Source of the DNA: Streptosporangium canum
GTDB lineage: Bacteria > Actinomycetota > Actinomycetes > Streptosporangiales > Streptosporangiaceae
Direction of reading: 5' to 3'
DNA: 64,000 bases
NCBI RefSeq assembly: GCF_900113865.1
Contig: NZ_FOQY01000012.1
Coordinates: 1-64,000 of the forward strand
Shown: positions 37,493-45,120 of the stretch, one piece after another
Layout: each line of letters begins with the position of its first letter
Numbering within the stretch: position 1 is the first letter of the stretch
Position numbers and translations under genes: made by a program
The notes under the pieces: generated by a model
What the model was told of the DNA's origin: nothing
Databases searched by the model: none
Seen by the model: the letters and a program-made list of their open reading frames with translations, nothing else

Positions 37493-38338
37493 GTGATGCT
37501 GCGCACAACGGCGTCGCGCGTGCTCGACGACAACGATCGTGACGAGGTGCTGGCGCTCCTGGACGCCGATCCTGTCGTCAACGTCTTCGTCGCCTCCAGG
37601 GTCCGTGCCGTCGGGCTCAATCCGGCCAGGCTCGGTGGTCAGATGTGGGGGTTCGGGCCGCGCGGCGGCCTGACCTCTGTCTGCTATGCCGGCGCGAACC
37701 TGGTCCCGGTGAACGCCGGTATGGACGCCGTGCACGCCTTCGCTGACCGCGCCCGTAAGCAGGGCCGCCGCTGTTCCTCGATCGTCGGCCCCGCGGACGC
37801 CGTCGCGCCGCTGTGGGAGCGGCTGGAGCCCTACTGGGGCGCCGCCCGCGCGGTCCGCTGGGCCCAGCCGGTGATGGCGGTCACCACGCCGTCCCCGGTC
37901 CCGATCGACCCGCTGGTCAGGCGGGTGCGGCCGGAGGAGTTCGAGATCCTGCTCCCCGCCTGCGTGGCGATGTTCACCGAGGAGGTGGGCGTCTCCCCGG
38001 AGGCCGGTGACGGCGGCGCCCTCTACCGGTCCAGGGTCGCCGAGCTGATCCGGATCGGCCGGTCCTACGCGCGCATCGAGCACGGCCGGGTCGTCTTCAA
38101 GGCCGAGATCGGCGCGGTCACGCCGCTGGCCTGCCAGATCCAGGGCGTCTGGGTCCATCCCGACCTGCGCGGCCGGGGACACGCGGCAGCCGGGATGGCC
38201 TCGGTGGTCAAGCACGCGCTCGACTGCTTCGCGCCGGTGGTCTCGCTGTACGTCAACGACTACAACGCCCCGGCCCGGGCCGCCTACCGCAAGGCCGGGT
38301 TCGAAGAGGTCGGCACCTTCATGTCGGTGCTCTTCTAG
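37493..38338 (+). CDS. GNAT N-acetyltransferase with DUF4081 domain (Rv2867c-like)
   Basis: Protein of 281 residues beginning at GTG-ATG, either codon being usable. The N-terminal half (residues about 10-125; DADPVVNVFVASRVRAVG, MWGFG, CSSIVGPADAVAPLWE) is the DUF4081 domain. The C-terminal half is a GNAT domain with the acetyl-CoA loop region VWVHPDLRGRGHAAAGMASV and LYVNDYNAPARAAYRKAGF. This gene commonly follows ispG in actinobacteria. Its substrate is unknown to me. The spacer upstream lacks a ribosome site, so the message may be leaderless. Confidence 0.85.
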   Translation: MMLRTTASRVLDDNDRDEVLALLDADPVVNVFVASRVRAVGLNPARLGGQMWGFGPRGGLTSVCYAGANLVPVNAGMDAVHAFADRARKQGRRCSSIVGPADAVAPLWERLEPYWGAARAVRWAQPVMAVTTPSPVPIDPLVRRVRPEEFEILLPACVAMFTEEVGVSPEAGDGGALYRSRVAELIRIGRSYARIEHGRVVFKAEIGAVTPLACQIQGVWVHPDLRGRGHAAAGMASVVKHALDCFAPVVSLYVNDYNAPARAAYRKAGFEEVGTFMSVLF

Positions 38339-38369
38339 AGCACGCCGGAGCCCTCGCGGCGGCACCGGT

Positions 38370-38747
38370 TCACAGGCGGCGGACCAGACAGGCCAGCAGG
38401 CGTTCCAGCTCGGCTCCGGGGTCGGCGGTGAGACCGGCGTGGACCGGGCCGGTCTGCACGATCGTGCTGCGCGGGGCGGTCAGCCAGCGGAACCGGCTGC
38501 CGAGCGGTTCCCCGCCCAGCGGTCCCGCGTCGGTGGTGCAGGAGCGCTCGTAGGCGCCGAGTGCGTGCCGTACCCCGTCGACGTCCGCGTGGGCGTCGAG
38601 CGCGTGCAGCCGGGCCTCGTCCAGCTCCACCCGCGCGCACAGGTAGTCGCGGGGCTGGCAGTAGAGCACCACCCCGGCGTTGATCAGCTCGCCCCGCTCC
38701 ACGCGGGGGACCACCCGGATGACGGCGTACTCGTAGACGTCTCTCAC
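38370..38747 (-). CDS. DUF3037 domain protein
   Basis: Protein of 125 residues whose GTG start overlaps the HipA-like gene's TGA (GTGA), so it is translationally coupled. It begins VRDVYEYAVIRVVPRVERGE and continues LINAGVVLYC, the signature opening of DUF3037, and contains a LDEARLHALD helix. Function is unknown. The consistent pairing with a HipA-like kinase suggests the two proteins act together. It ends 31 bases from the convergent GNAT gene. Confidence 0.8.
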   Translation of the reverse strand: MRDVYEYAVIRVVPRVERGELINAGVVLYCQPRDYLCARVELDEARLHALDAHADVDGVRHALGAYERSCTTDAGPLGGEPLGSRFRWLTAPRSTIVQTGPVHAGLTADPGAELERLLACLVRRL

Positions 38748-39553
38748 CGGCTGTCCTTCCAGAACGCGCCCACCGAGCCGGTCTTCCGCTCCTGCCTGGG
38801 GGCGGCCGAGGGGTCGGGCAGCCATGCCCGGGGCCCCTGCGCGCGAGCCAGCAGGTGCTCGACATACGCCTGCCGTACGGCCTGCGCCCCGTCGAACCCG
38901 GGCTCGTCCTCCAGCCACTCGTCGGGGACCTCGTCCACGATCCCGTCGAGGAAGTCCCTGGTGATCCTCTCGCTGAGCTCGGCGTCGGCCTCCGCCATCC
39001 GGGTGGCGAACGGCGCCAGCACGTGGTCGCCCGCGTCGAAGCCGCGCTGCGGGTCGGCGGTGGGCCAGTTGTGGTGGAACCAGAGGGCGGCGCCGTGGTC
39101 GATCAGCCAGATGTCGCCGTGCCACAGGAGCAGGTTCGGGTTGCGCCAGCTCCGGTCCACGTTGTGGATCAGGGCGTCGAACCAGAGCAGCCGGGAGGCG
39201 AGGCCGGGGTCCGGTGGCCAGGCGAGCGGCTCGAAGCCGAGGGCGCCGGGCAGGAAGTCGACCGCCAGGTTGTGGCCCTCGCTGGCCTTGAGCAGGTCCT
39301 GGATCTCCTCGTCGGGCTCCCGGGCGCCGAGCTGCGGGTCGACCTCGATCACCTTCAGCTCGGGGGTCCGGAAGCCGAGCCGCCTGGCCAGCTCGGCGGA
39401 GATGATCTCCGCGACGAGCACCCGGCGGCCCTGCCCGGCACCGCGGAACTTCACGACGTAGGTGCCGAGGTCGTCCGCCTCGACCACCCCGGGGAGCGAC
39501 CCGCCCTCCCGCAGGGGCGTCACGTAGCGGGTCGCCGTGATCTCTTCCAGCAC
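38744..39553 (-). CDS. HipA-family kinase-like protein
   Basis: Protein of 269 residues from a GTG giving VLEEITATRYVTPLREGGSL. It has an ATP-site lysine in TYVVKFRGAGQG near residue 34, and helix AEIISAELARRLGF. The catalytic/metal region has the DALIHNVDRSWRNPNLL block followed by WLIDHGAALWF, which carries the Asp and Asn residues of HipA-like and PI3/4-kinase-like folds. The HipA N-terminal domain is missing and the protein is much shorter than Escherichia coli HipA (440). It is coupled to a DUF3037 gene rather than to a HipB antitoxin. Substrate and physiological role are unknown. Confidence 0.75.
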   Translation of the reverse strand: MLEEITATRYVTPLREGGSLPGVVEADDLGTYVVKFRGAGQGRRVLVAEIISAELARRLGFRTPELKVIEVDPQLGAREPDEEIQDLLKASEGHNLAVDFLPGALGFEPLAWPPDPGLASRLLWFDALIHNVDRSWRNPNLLLWHGDIWLIDHGAALWFHHNWPTADPQRGFDAGDHVLAPFATRMAEADAELSERITRDFLDGIVDEVPDEWLEDEPGFDGAQAVRQAYVEHLLARAQGPRAWLPDPSAAPRQERKTGSVGAFWKDSR

Positions 39554-39694
39554 TCCGCCAGGCTACCCGGTCGAGCGGTCCCGGACGGCGCGCGGTGCCG
39601 GCCGCCGGACCGGGCCCGTGACGCCGTGGCGGGGATCGCGGGCCGTGGCGGGGAGCGGGTCCGGCGACGGAACAGCCCGCCGGCCGGGCCGCGG

Positions 39695-40576
39695 TCACAT
39701 CCTGGAGATCACCTCTTCGGCGAAACGCTCGATGGTGGCGACCTTGAGCGCGAGGCCGTCGCCGTGCTCGGCCTTCTCCCGCGGGGTGGCGAGCCACCAG
39801 GGGGCGGCCATGGTGCCGGTGACGCCCTTGTCCGCGAAGCGCCGGTAGGTGCCGGCGTCGGGCATGACGGCGAGAGGGGCGATGATCTCCAGGGCGTCCT
39901 CGGCCCGGCCGTACTCCTTCAGGTAGCGCCGGAGGTCGGCGAGGACCACGTCGAGCCGCTCCTCGGAGTAGACGCGGTTGCCCATCCAGCCGTCACCGAG
40001 CCGTGCCGCGCGGCGGAGCGCCGGCTCGCTGTCGCCGCCGACGAAGAACGGCACCGGCCGGGCGGGGACGGGGGAGATCGACAGCGGGCCGTACTCGAAG
40101 TGGGCGCCGCGGTGCTCGACCGTGCCGCCCGCCCAGAGCTCGCGCAGCGCGGGGATCATCTCGTCCAGCCTGCGGCCCCGGGTGTGGAAGTCCTGGCCGG
40201 TCTGGACGAACTCCTCCTTGCACCAGCCGACGCCGACGCCGAACGTCACCCGGTCCCCGGAGATCACCGCCGCGGTGGAGACCTGCTTGGCGACCGTGAA
40301 CAGGTCACGGGCCGGGGCGACGTAGACGTTCGGGGCGAAGCGCAGGGTGGAGGTGACCGCGGCCATCGCGCCGATCGTCACCCACACGTCGGGCCAGTGG
40401 GTCTCGGCGTTCCAGCGGGGCGCGCCCGTGCTGGAGTAGGGGTAGGGGGAGTCGAAGTCGGCGTAGAAGATGTGGTCCGACAGTGTGAGCGTGTGGATGC
40501 CGCACCGTTGCGACACTTTGGCCAGTTCGACGAACTGGTCGGTCTCGACGAACGACGCTCCAAGCCAGAACTGCAC
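39695..40576 (-). CDS. LLM-class F420-dependent oxidoreductase (short type)
   Basis: Protein of 293 residues from a GTG after GGGGAGGA. It has the luciferase-like TIM-barrel: HTLTLSDHIFYADFDSPYPY, then TFGVGVGWCKEEF near residue 115 and PVPFFVGGDSEPALRRAAR near 180. Such enzymes transfer hydride from coenzyme F420 (or FMN) to or from a small organic substrate. It is the third gene of a leftward operon with another LLM enzyme and an alpha/beta-hydrolase. Operon context suggests degradation of a lipid or cyclic compound; the substrate is unknown. Confidence 0.83.
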   Translation of the reverse strand: MQFWLGASFVETDQFVELAKVSQRCGIHTLTLSDHIFYADFDSPYPYSSTGAPRWNAETHWPDVWVTIGAMAAVTSTLRFAPNVYVAPARDLFTVAKQVSTAAVISGDRVTFGVGVGWCKEEFVQTGQDFHTRGRRLDEMIPALRELWAGGTVEHRGAHFEYGPLSISPVPARPVPFFVGGDSEPALRRAARLGDGWMGNRVYSEERLDVVLADLRRYLKEYGRAEDALEIIAPLAVMPDAGTYRRFADKGVTGTMAAPWWLATPREKAEHGDGLALKVATIERFAEEVISRM

Positions 40577-40614
40577 GGATCCTCCCCGGGTTTTCTCGGA
40601 TGCGGCGGGCGGGG

Positions 40615-41865
40615 TCAGTCGGAGAACTCGGGGATGACCTTGGTGGCGAAGAGTTCGAGGTTGCGCTTGACGGTGTCGAGGGGGAGGACCCCCTGCTGTC
40701 CCTGCATGAACAGGCCGAACCACTCCAGGTCGGGCATCCGGTCGAGCATGCGCTGGATGCCGCGCTTGACGTCGTCGGGGCCGCCCAGCAGGGCCATCTC
40801 GACCTCGTTCATGCGCTTGTAGTCGCCCTTCTCCGGGCTGATCGGCTGGTGCCTGTCGTCCTCCTGCTTGCGGAGGACCTCCAGGTAGCCGAACGGGCCG
40901 AAGAAGGCGGCGAAGTCCTTCTGCATGCTCTTGCCGTAGGTGGCGATGGCCGCCTCCCGGGTGTCGGCCATGCCGACGATCTTGAGGATGCCGGTGTGCT
41001 CGCCCAGCTTGTAGTCGCGGCCGCACTTGGCCGACTCCTCCTGGTAGAGCTTGGCCTTGGCGGCGTGCTCGTCCGGGTTCGGGGTGAACATCCACGGCAG
41101 GATGTCCTCCTGCGCGGCACGGATCACCGAGCGGTCGGAGATGGTGAACGGCTGCCACAGCTCCGGATACGGATACTGGTACGGCTTGGGCCCGACCGAG
41201 ACGGCGTGGATCCTGCCCTGGTCGTCCACCTCGCCCGGCGCGCCGAACTTCCGGGTCCACTCCAGGGCGGGCCAGCCCTCGATGCCGTCGAACGGCGCGG
41301 GCACCTCGTAGTCCAGCACGTCGGACTTGTAGCGCAGCGTGTCCTGGGTCCACGCCATCTTCATGATCTTCAGGACCTCGCCGAAGACGTCGAAGTTGCG
41401 GGTGTCGCTCTTGGAGCCGTCGGAGCGTGCTGCGGAGGCCTGCCAGCGCTGGCCCAGCACGTTCATCCACCGGTTCTGGTAGCCGCGGGCCACGCCCAGG
41501 CGCAGCCGCCCCTTGCTGAACTGGTCGAGCAGGGCCACGTCCTCGGCCGCCCTGATCGGGTCCCAGGCGGGCAGCACGATGCCCAGCGGGGCCAGCAGGA
41601 TGCGCTCGGTCCTGGCCGCCAGGTCGGTGAGGAACATCAGCGGATTCACCGAGAACTCGAAGCCCTCGGAGTGGAAGTGGTGCTCGGTCATCATCAGCGC
41701 GTCGAAGCCGATCTGGTCGGCGTGGATCGCGATCTCGCGGACCTCGTGGAGCAGTGCCTGATAGGACTCGACGTCCCGCCCGATCGGCCGCTTGGCGACC
41801 GCGTTCTCCTCGTTGGAGTATCCGGAACCGGGGATCTGCGGGTTGAGGAATATCGAGAACTTCAT
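40615..41865 (-). CDS. LLM-class flavin/F420-dependent oxidoreductase (long type)
   Basis: Protein of 416 residues from an ATG after AAGGAG; the ATG overlaps the upstream hydrolase stop (ATGA). It begins MKFSIFLNPQIPGSG and shows the bacterial luciferase family blocks MMTEHHFHSEGFEFSVNPL (about 60-78), PAWDPIRAAEDVALLDQFSK near 105 and RLRLGVARGYQNRW. Relatives include flavin-dependent monooxygenases of degradation pathways. The longer C-terminal insertion, with repeated aromatic positions, would shape the substrate pocket. It is encoded between the hydrolase and the shorter LLM gene. Confidence 0.83.
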   Translation of the reverse strand: MKFSIFLNPQIPGSGYSNEENAVAKRPIGRDVESYQALLHEVREIAIHADQIGFDALMMTEHHFHSEGFEFSVNPLMFLTDLAARTERILLAPLGIVLPAWDPIRAAEDVALLDQFSKGRLRLGVARGYQNRWMNVLGQRWQASAARSDGSKSDTRNFDVFGEVLKIMKMAWTQDTLRYKSDVLDYEVPAPFDGIEGWPALEWTRKFGAPGEVDDQGRIHAVSVGPKPYQYPYPELWQPFTISDRSVIRAAQEDILPWMFTPNPDEHAAKAKLYQEESAKCGRDYKLGEHTGILKIVGMADTREAAIATYGKSMQKDFAAFFGPFGYLEVLRKQEDDRHQPISPEKGDYKRMNEVEMALLGGPDDVKRGIQRMLDRMPDLEWFGLFMQGQQGVLPLDTVKRNLELFATKVIPEFSD

Positions 41866-42653
41866 GCCAGACTCCTTAGCCAGTGCGTGACGACGAGGAG
41901 GAACTCCCCGGGGCGTTCCTCGTGCAGCCGGTGGCCGCTGCCCTCCCAGGTGACGGCCTTGGAGTGCGGGTCCTTGAACAGGTCCGCCTCCCACTCGGCC
42001 TGGGCCGGGTCGAACCAGAAGGTCAGCACCGGGCAGGCCCGGCGTGACAGGTATCGGTCGGAGTTGGGTCGGACGCCGAGCGCGTCGGGTCCGCCGAACA
42101 TCGCCTCGAACGCCTGGAGCAGCACGTGCGGGGGCGTGGCGAGGATCCGCCGCCGGTGCCACTCGCGCAGCCATCGCGGGGTCGCCCCGGTGGAGGTCCA
42201 CTGGTCGTTGCGGAGGGCGGCGGCCACGGGGTCCTCGCGCATCCGCTCGATCAGCGCCGGGAAGGAGGCCGCCACCGCGCCGGTGAAGCCGTACCCCGGG
42301 TCGACCGTGACCAGCGCCTTGACCAGCGAGGGGTGTTCCACGGCCAGGTGGGAGACGATCTGGCCGCCCATCGAGTGGCCGATCGCCACGCAGGACTCGA
42401 CGCCGAGCGTGCCGCAGAGCAGGGCCAGGTCCTCGGCCATCTGCCGGGGGGCGTTGCCGGTCTCCGGCGCGGAGGAGTAGCCGTGTCCGCGCACGTCCAC
42501 CGCGAGGACCCGGTACCGCTCGGCGAGCGAGGGGATGTGGTGGACCCACTCGTGGGAGTCCGATCCCAGGCCGTGGACGAGCAGCAGCGTCGTGTCCCCC
42601 GCCCCGTCGTCGGTGTGGAACAGCCGCACGTCGCCTAAGTCCGTGAACGCCAT
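41862..42653 (-). CDS. Alpha/beta-hydrolase
   Basis: Protein of 263 residues. The fold is complete: VHGLGSDSHEW near residue 26 (oxyanion), VDVRGHGYSS near 52, nucleophile Ser in IGHSMGGQIV near 92, and the base His in GSGHRLHEE near 242. It is the first gene of the leftward hydrolase-LLM-LLM operon, coupled by ATGA overlap. Its role is probably hydrolysis of an ester or of a ring-cleavage product generated by an LLM monooxygenase. A palindrome resembling sites elsewhere in the window lies in the divergent promoter region. Confidence 0.83.
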   Translation of the reverse strand: MAFTDLGDVRLFHTDDGAGDTTLLLVHGLGSDSHEWVHHIPSLAERYRVLAVDVRGHGYSSAPETGNAPRQMAEDLALLCGTLGVESCVAIGHSMGGQIVSHLAVEHPSLVKALVTVDPGYGFTGAVAASFPALIERMREDPVAAALRNDQWTSTGATPRWLREWHRRRILATPPHVLLQAFEAMFGGPDALGVRPNSDRYLSRRACPVLTFWFDPAQAEWEADLFKDPHSKAVTWEGSGHRLHEERPGEFLLVVTHWLRSLA

Positions 42654-42704
42654 GAGCGCCCTTCCGTGAGGATTGCCCGCCTGGCAAGCTACCCTAGGAA
42701 TGGT

Positions 42705-42724
42705 AACCGAGCAATCGCTTGGTT
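42705..42724. promoter_or_regulatory. Palindromic operator, CCAAGCG family (site 1)
   Basis: AACCGAGCAA and its near-complement TCGCTTGGTT (8 of 10 positions symmetric) form a 20-bp palindrome in the gap between the hydrolase operon and the divergent LLM gene. On the minus strand it reads ACCAAGCGATTGCTCGG, matching the sites at 53818 and 63704. Confidence 0.6.
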
Positions 42725-42760
42725 TATCAAGGGGTCGGTGCGGGGAAACCGGAGGCTGTC

Positions 42761-43585
42761 ATGCGGCTGGGTGTCACGATGTTCGCCACCGACCGGTCGA
42801 TGCCGGTCGCCGAGCTGGCCAGGGCCGCGGAGGAGCGCGGGTTCGCCTCCCTCTACCTGCCCGAGCACACCCACATCCCGCTCTCGCGCCGTACGGCTCC
42901 CGCCGCCGGGCAGGCCGTGCTCCCCGAGGAGTACGGCCGCACACTCGACCCGCTGGTCGCGCTCGCCCACGCGGCGGCCGTGACCGGCCGGATCGCCCTC
43001 GGCACCGGCATCATGCTCGCCGCTCAGCGTGAACCCATCGTGACCGCCAAGGCCGTCGCCACCCTCGACCACCTGTCCGGCGGCCGGGTGGTGCTCGGCG
43101 TCGGGTTCGGCTGGAACGTCGAGGAGATCGAGGACCACGGTGTCGCCTACGGCTCCCGCCGCGACGTCGCCCGCGAGCACATTCTCGCGATGAAGGCGCT
43201 GTGGAGCGAGGAGGAAGCCGGTTTCACGGGCAGTCACGTGAGCTTCGAGCCCTCCTGGTCCTGGCCCAAACCGGTGTCCGGGCCGCCCGTCTACGTGGGC
43301 GGCGCGGCGGGCCCAAAGCTCTTCGCCCACGTCGCCGAGTACGCCGACGGCTGGATGCCGATCGGCGGCAAGGGGGTCAGGGCGGCGCTTCCCGCCCTGC
43401 GCGAGGCCTGCGAGAAGGCGGGGCGCGAGATGGCCGAGGTGATCCCGTTCGGGACGCTGCCGAGCGCGGAGAAGCTCGACTACTACGCGGGAATGGGCAT
43501 CGAGGAGGTCGTGCTCAGCCTCCCCAGCGCCCCCGCCGGTCAGGTGCTCGCGGTGCTCGACGGTTACGTGGGTTTTCTGACGTGA
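42761..43585 (+). CDS. LLM-class F420-dependent oxidoreductase
   Basis: Protein of 274 residues from an ATG after GGAGG. Landmarks: MRLGVTMFATDRSMPV, the SLYLPEHTHIPLSRRTAPA active-site region, LVALAHAAAVTGRIALGTGI, and VVLGVGFGWNVEEIEDHGV near residue 109. It belongs to the F420-dependent LLM group common in actinobacteria. It is divergent from the hydrolase-LLM-LLM operon and shares its palindromic control site, so it probably works in the same pathway. The promoter of the next kinase gene starts inside its last codons. Confidence 0.83.
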   Translation: MRLGVTMFATDRSMPVAELARAAEERGFASLYLPEHTHIPLSRRTAPAAGQAVLPEEYGRTLDPLVALAHAAAVTGRIALGTGIMLAAQREPIVTAKAVATLDHLSGGRVVLGVGFGWNVEEIEDHGVAYGSRRDVAREHILAMKALWSEEEAGFTGSHVSFEPSWSWPKPVSGPPVYVGGAAGPKLFAHVAEYADGWMPIGGKGVRAALPALREACEKAGREMAEVIPFGTLPSAEKLDYYAGMGIEEVVLSLPSAPAGQVLAVLDGYVGFLT

Positions 43586-43603
43586 CGAGGAGATCGTTAT
43601 AGT
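43575..43603 (+). promoter_or_regulatory. Promoter of the first Ser/Thr kinase gene
   Basis: TTCTGA (43575-43580) and TATAGT (43598-43603) are separated by 17 bases. The expected start of transcription is about 7-9 bases after the -10 box, which coincides with the ATG at 43612, so the message is probably leaderless. The -35 overlaps the end of the upstream LLM gene. Confidence 0.55.
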
Positions 43604-43611
43604 CAGGTCCC

Positions 43612-45000
43612 ATGTCGCGTCCGGCTCCGCTCCGGCCGGAGGACCCCCGGCACCTCGGTCGTTACCGGCTGATCAACCGCCTCGGCGCGGGAGGTCAGGG
43701 GGTCGTCTTCCTCGCCGAGTCCCCGGAGCGCCCGCGCGTGGCCGTGAAGCTGCTGCACGCGCGGCTGCTGGACGACGAGAGGGTCCGCCGCCGCCTCGTC
43801 GGCGAGGTCGAGGCCGTCCGGCGGGTAGCCCCCTTCTGCACGGCCCAGGTGCTCGACGCCGACCTCGACGGTGACCGCCCCTACATCGTGAGCGAGCTCG
43901 TCGACGGGGTCTCGCTCCAGGAGCACATCGAGGCCGAGGGGCCGCGCGTCGACGGCTCGCTGGACCGGATCGCGGTCGGCACGGCCACCGCGCTGGCCGC
44001 CATCCACCGGGCCGGGGTGGTCCATCGCGACTTCAAGCCGGGCAACGTCCTGCTCGGCATGGACGGCCCGCGAGTGATCGACTTCGGTATCTCCCGGATG
44101 ATGGACGCCACGATCACCACCGGGAAGATCCCCTTCGGCACCCCGGCCTACATGTCCCCCGAGCAGATCAAGGGCGAGTCCGCCGGGCCTCCGGCCGACA
44201 TGTTCAGCTGGGCGCTCACCGTCGCCTACGCCGCCACCGGCCGCCACGCCTTCTCCGCCGGGTCCTACCACGAGGTGCTGGCCAGGATCCTGTACGGCAG
44301 GCCCGACCTGGGCCCGCTGGACGGCCCGCTCCGGGAGATCGTGGTCTCCTGCCTGACCGTCGAGCCCGGGGACCGGCCGGTCGCCGAGGAGGTGCTGCGC
44401 CGGCTGTACGGCAACACCGCCGCCTCCCGGACGGACGGCACGCCGGGGACCGCACCGGAGTTCTCGACGGCGGAGCTCCCGGTGACCGAGGATCCGGCGT
44501 CCGGGTTCTCGACGGCGGAGCTTCCGGTGACCGAGGACCCGACCGTCGAGCCGCGGACGCCGGAGGGCTCGACCGCCGAGCTCTCCGCGGTGCGGACGCC
44601 GCGAGGGCGGCGCCGGTGGCTCCTGATCGCGGCGGCGGGGGTGGCGATCACGGCCGCGGCGGCCGGAGCCGCCGCGTTCTGGCTCCGTGCCGACTTCTCC
44701 TACAGGGGGACCTGGGTCGGTGTCGCCGACCACGCCACCGCCGAGCGGGTCTTCCCGGTGGAGGTCCGTTTCGCGGAGAAGGCGGTGAACATGAGGTGGG
44801 GCGCCGACCTGCACTGCACCGCACGGCTCTCCCCGACCGGCGCCGGCGACGCCTACCGGCTGGAGCAGGTCAGGGGCAGGCAGTGCTATCCGGGCACGGT
44901 GGTGTTCTCCCGGCGGGGCGCCGACGGGCTGGCCTTCCGGGTGACGAGATCGGGCGAGACCGAGGCCCGCTATTCGGGCACGATGGCCCGTTCCTCCTGA
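43612..45000 (+). CDS. Membrane Ser/Thr protein kinase (PknB family) with small extracellular domain
   Basis: Protein of 462 residues. The kinase domain (about 17-265) has the glycine loop GAGGQGVV, Lys46, catalytic Asp140 (VHRDFKPGN) and DFG at 157-159. An acidic linker contains two copies of FSTAELPVTEDP. A transmembrane helix lies at about 333-358 (LLIAAAGVAITAAAAGAAAF). A roughly 100-residue extracellular domain with two cysteines (LHC, RQC) ends the protein; it is not PASTA and I do not recognise it. It precedes a second kinase gene and probably signals from the cell surface. No ribosome site precedes the ATG. Confidence 0.88.
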   Translation: MSRPAPLRPEDPRHLGRYRLINRLGAGGQGVVFLAESPERPRVAVKLLHARLLDDERVRRRLVGEVEAVRRVAPFCTAQVLDADLDGDRPYIVSELVDGVSLQEHIEAEGPRVDGSLDRIAVGTATALAAIHRAGVVHRDFKPGNVLLGMDGPRVIDFGISRMMDATITTGKIPFGTPAYMSPEQIKGESAGPPADMFSWALTVAYAATGRHAFSAGSYHEVLARILYGRPDLGPLDGPLREIVVSCLTVEPGDRPVAEEVLRRLYGNTAASRTDGTPGTAPEFSTAELPVTEDPASGFSTAELPVTEDPTVEPRTPEGSTAELSAVRTPRGRRRWLLIAAAGVAITAAAAGAAAFWLRADFSYRGTWVGVADHATAERVFPVEVRFAEKAVNMRWGADLHCTARLSPTGAGDAYRLEQVRGRQCYPGTVVFSRRGADGLAFRVTRSGETEARYSGTMARSS

Positions 45001-45120
45001 TTTCCCGCTGACCCGGGCATCACATGAGTGTCACGGTCGGGGAAACAAGCGCTTCGCCACCGTTGACTGCCGGGAATACCTCTTCTTGAGTGGGAAGAGT
45101 GGTGGGGAGGGGAGGCTCGC

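Noticed and set aside
45041-45058. AACAAGCGCTTCG as a further CCAAGCG-type operator upstream of the PASTA kinase
   Set aside because: Only the inner AAGCGCTT is symmetric and the CC/GG flanks are missing, so it does not fit the other four sites.
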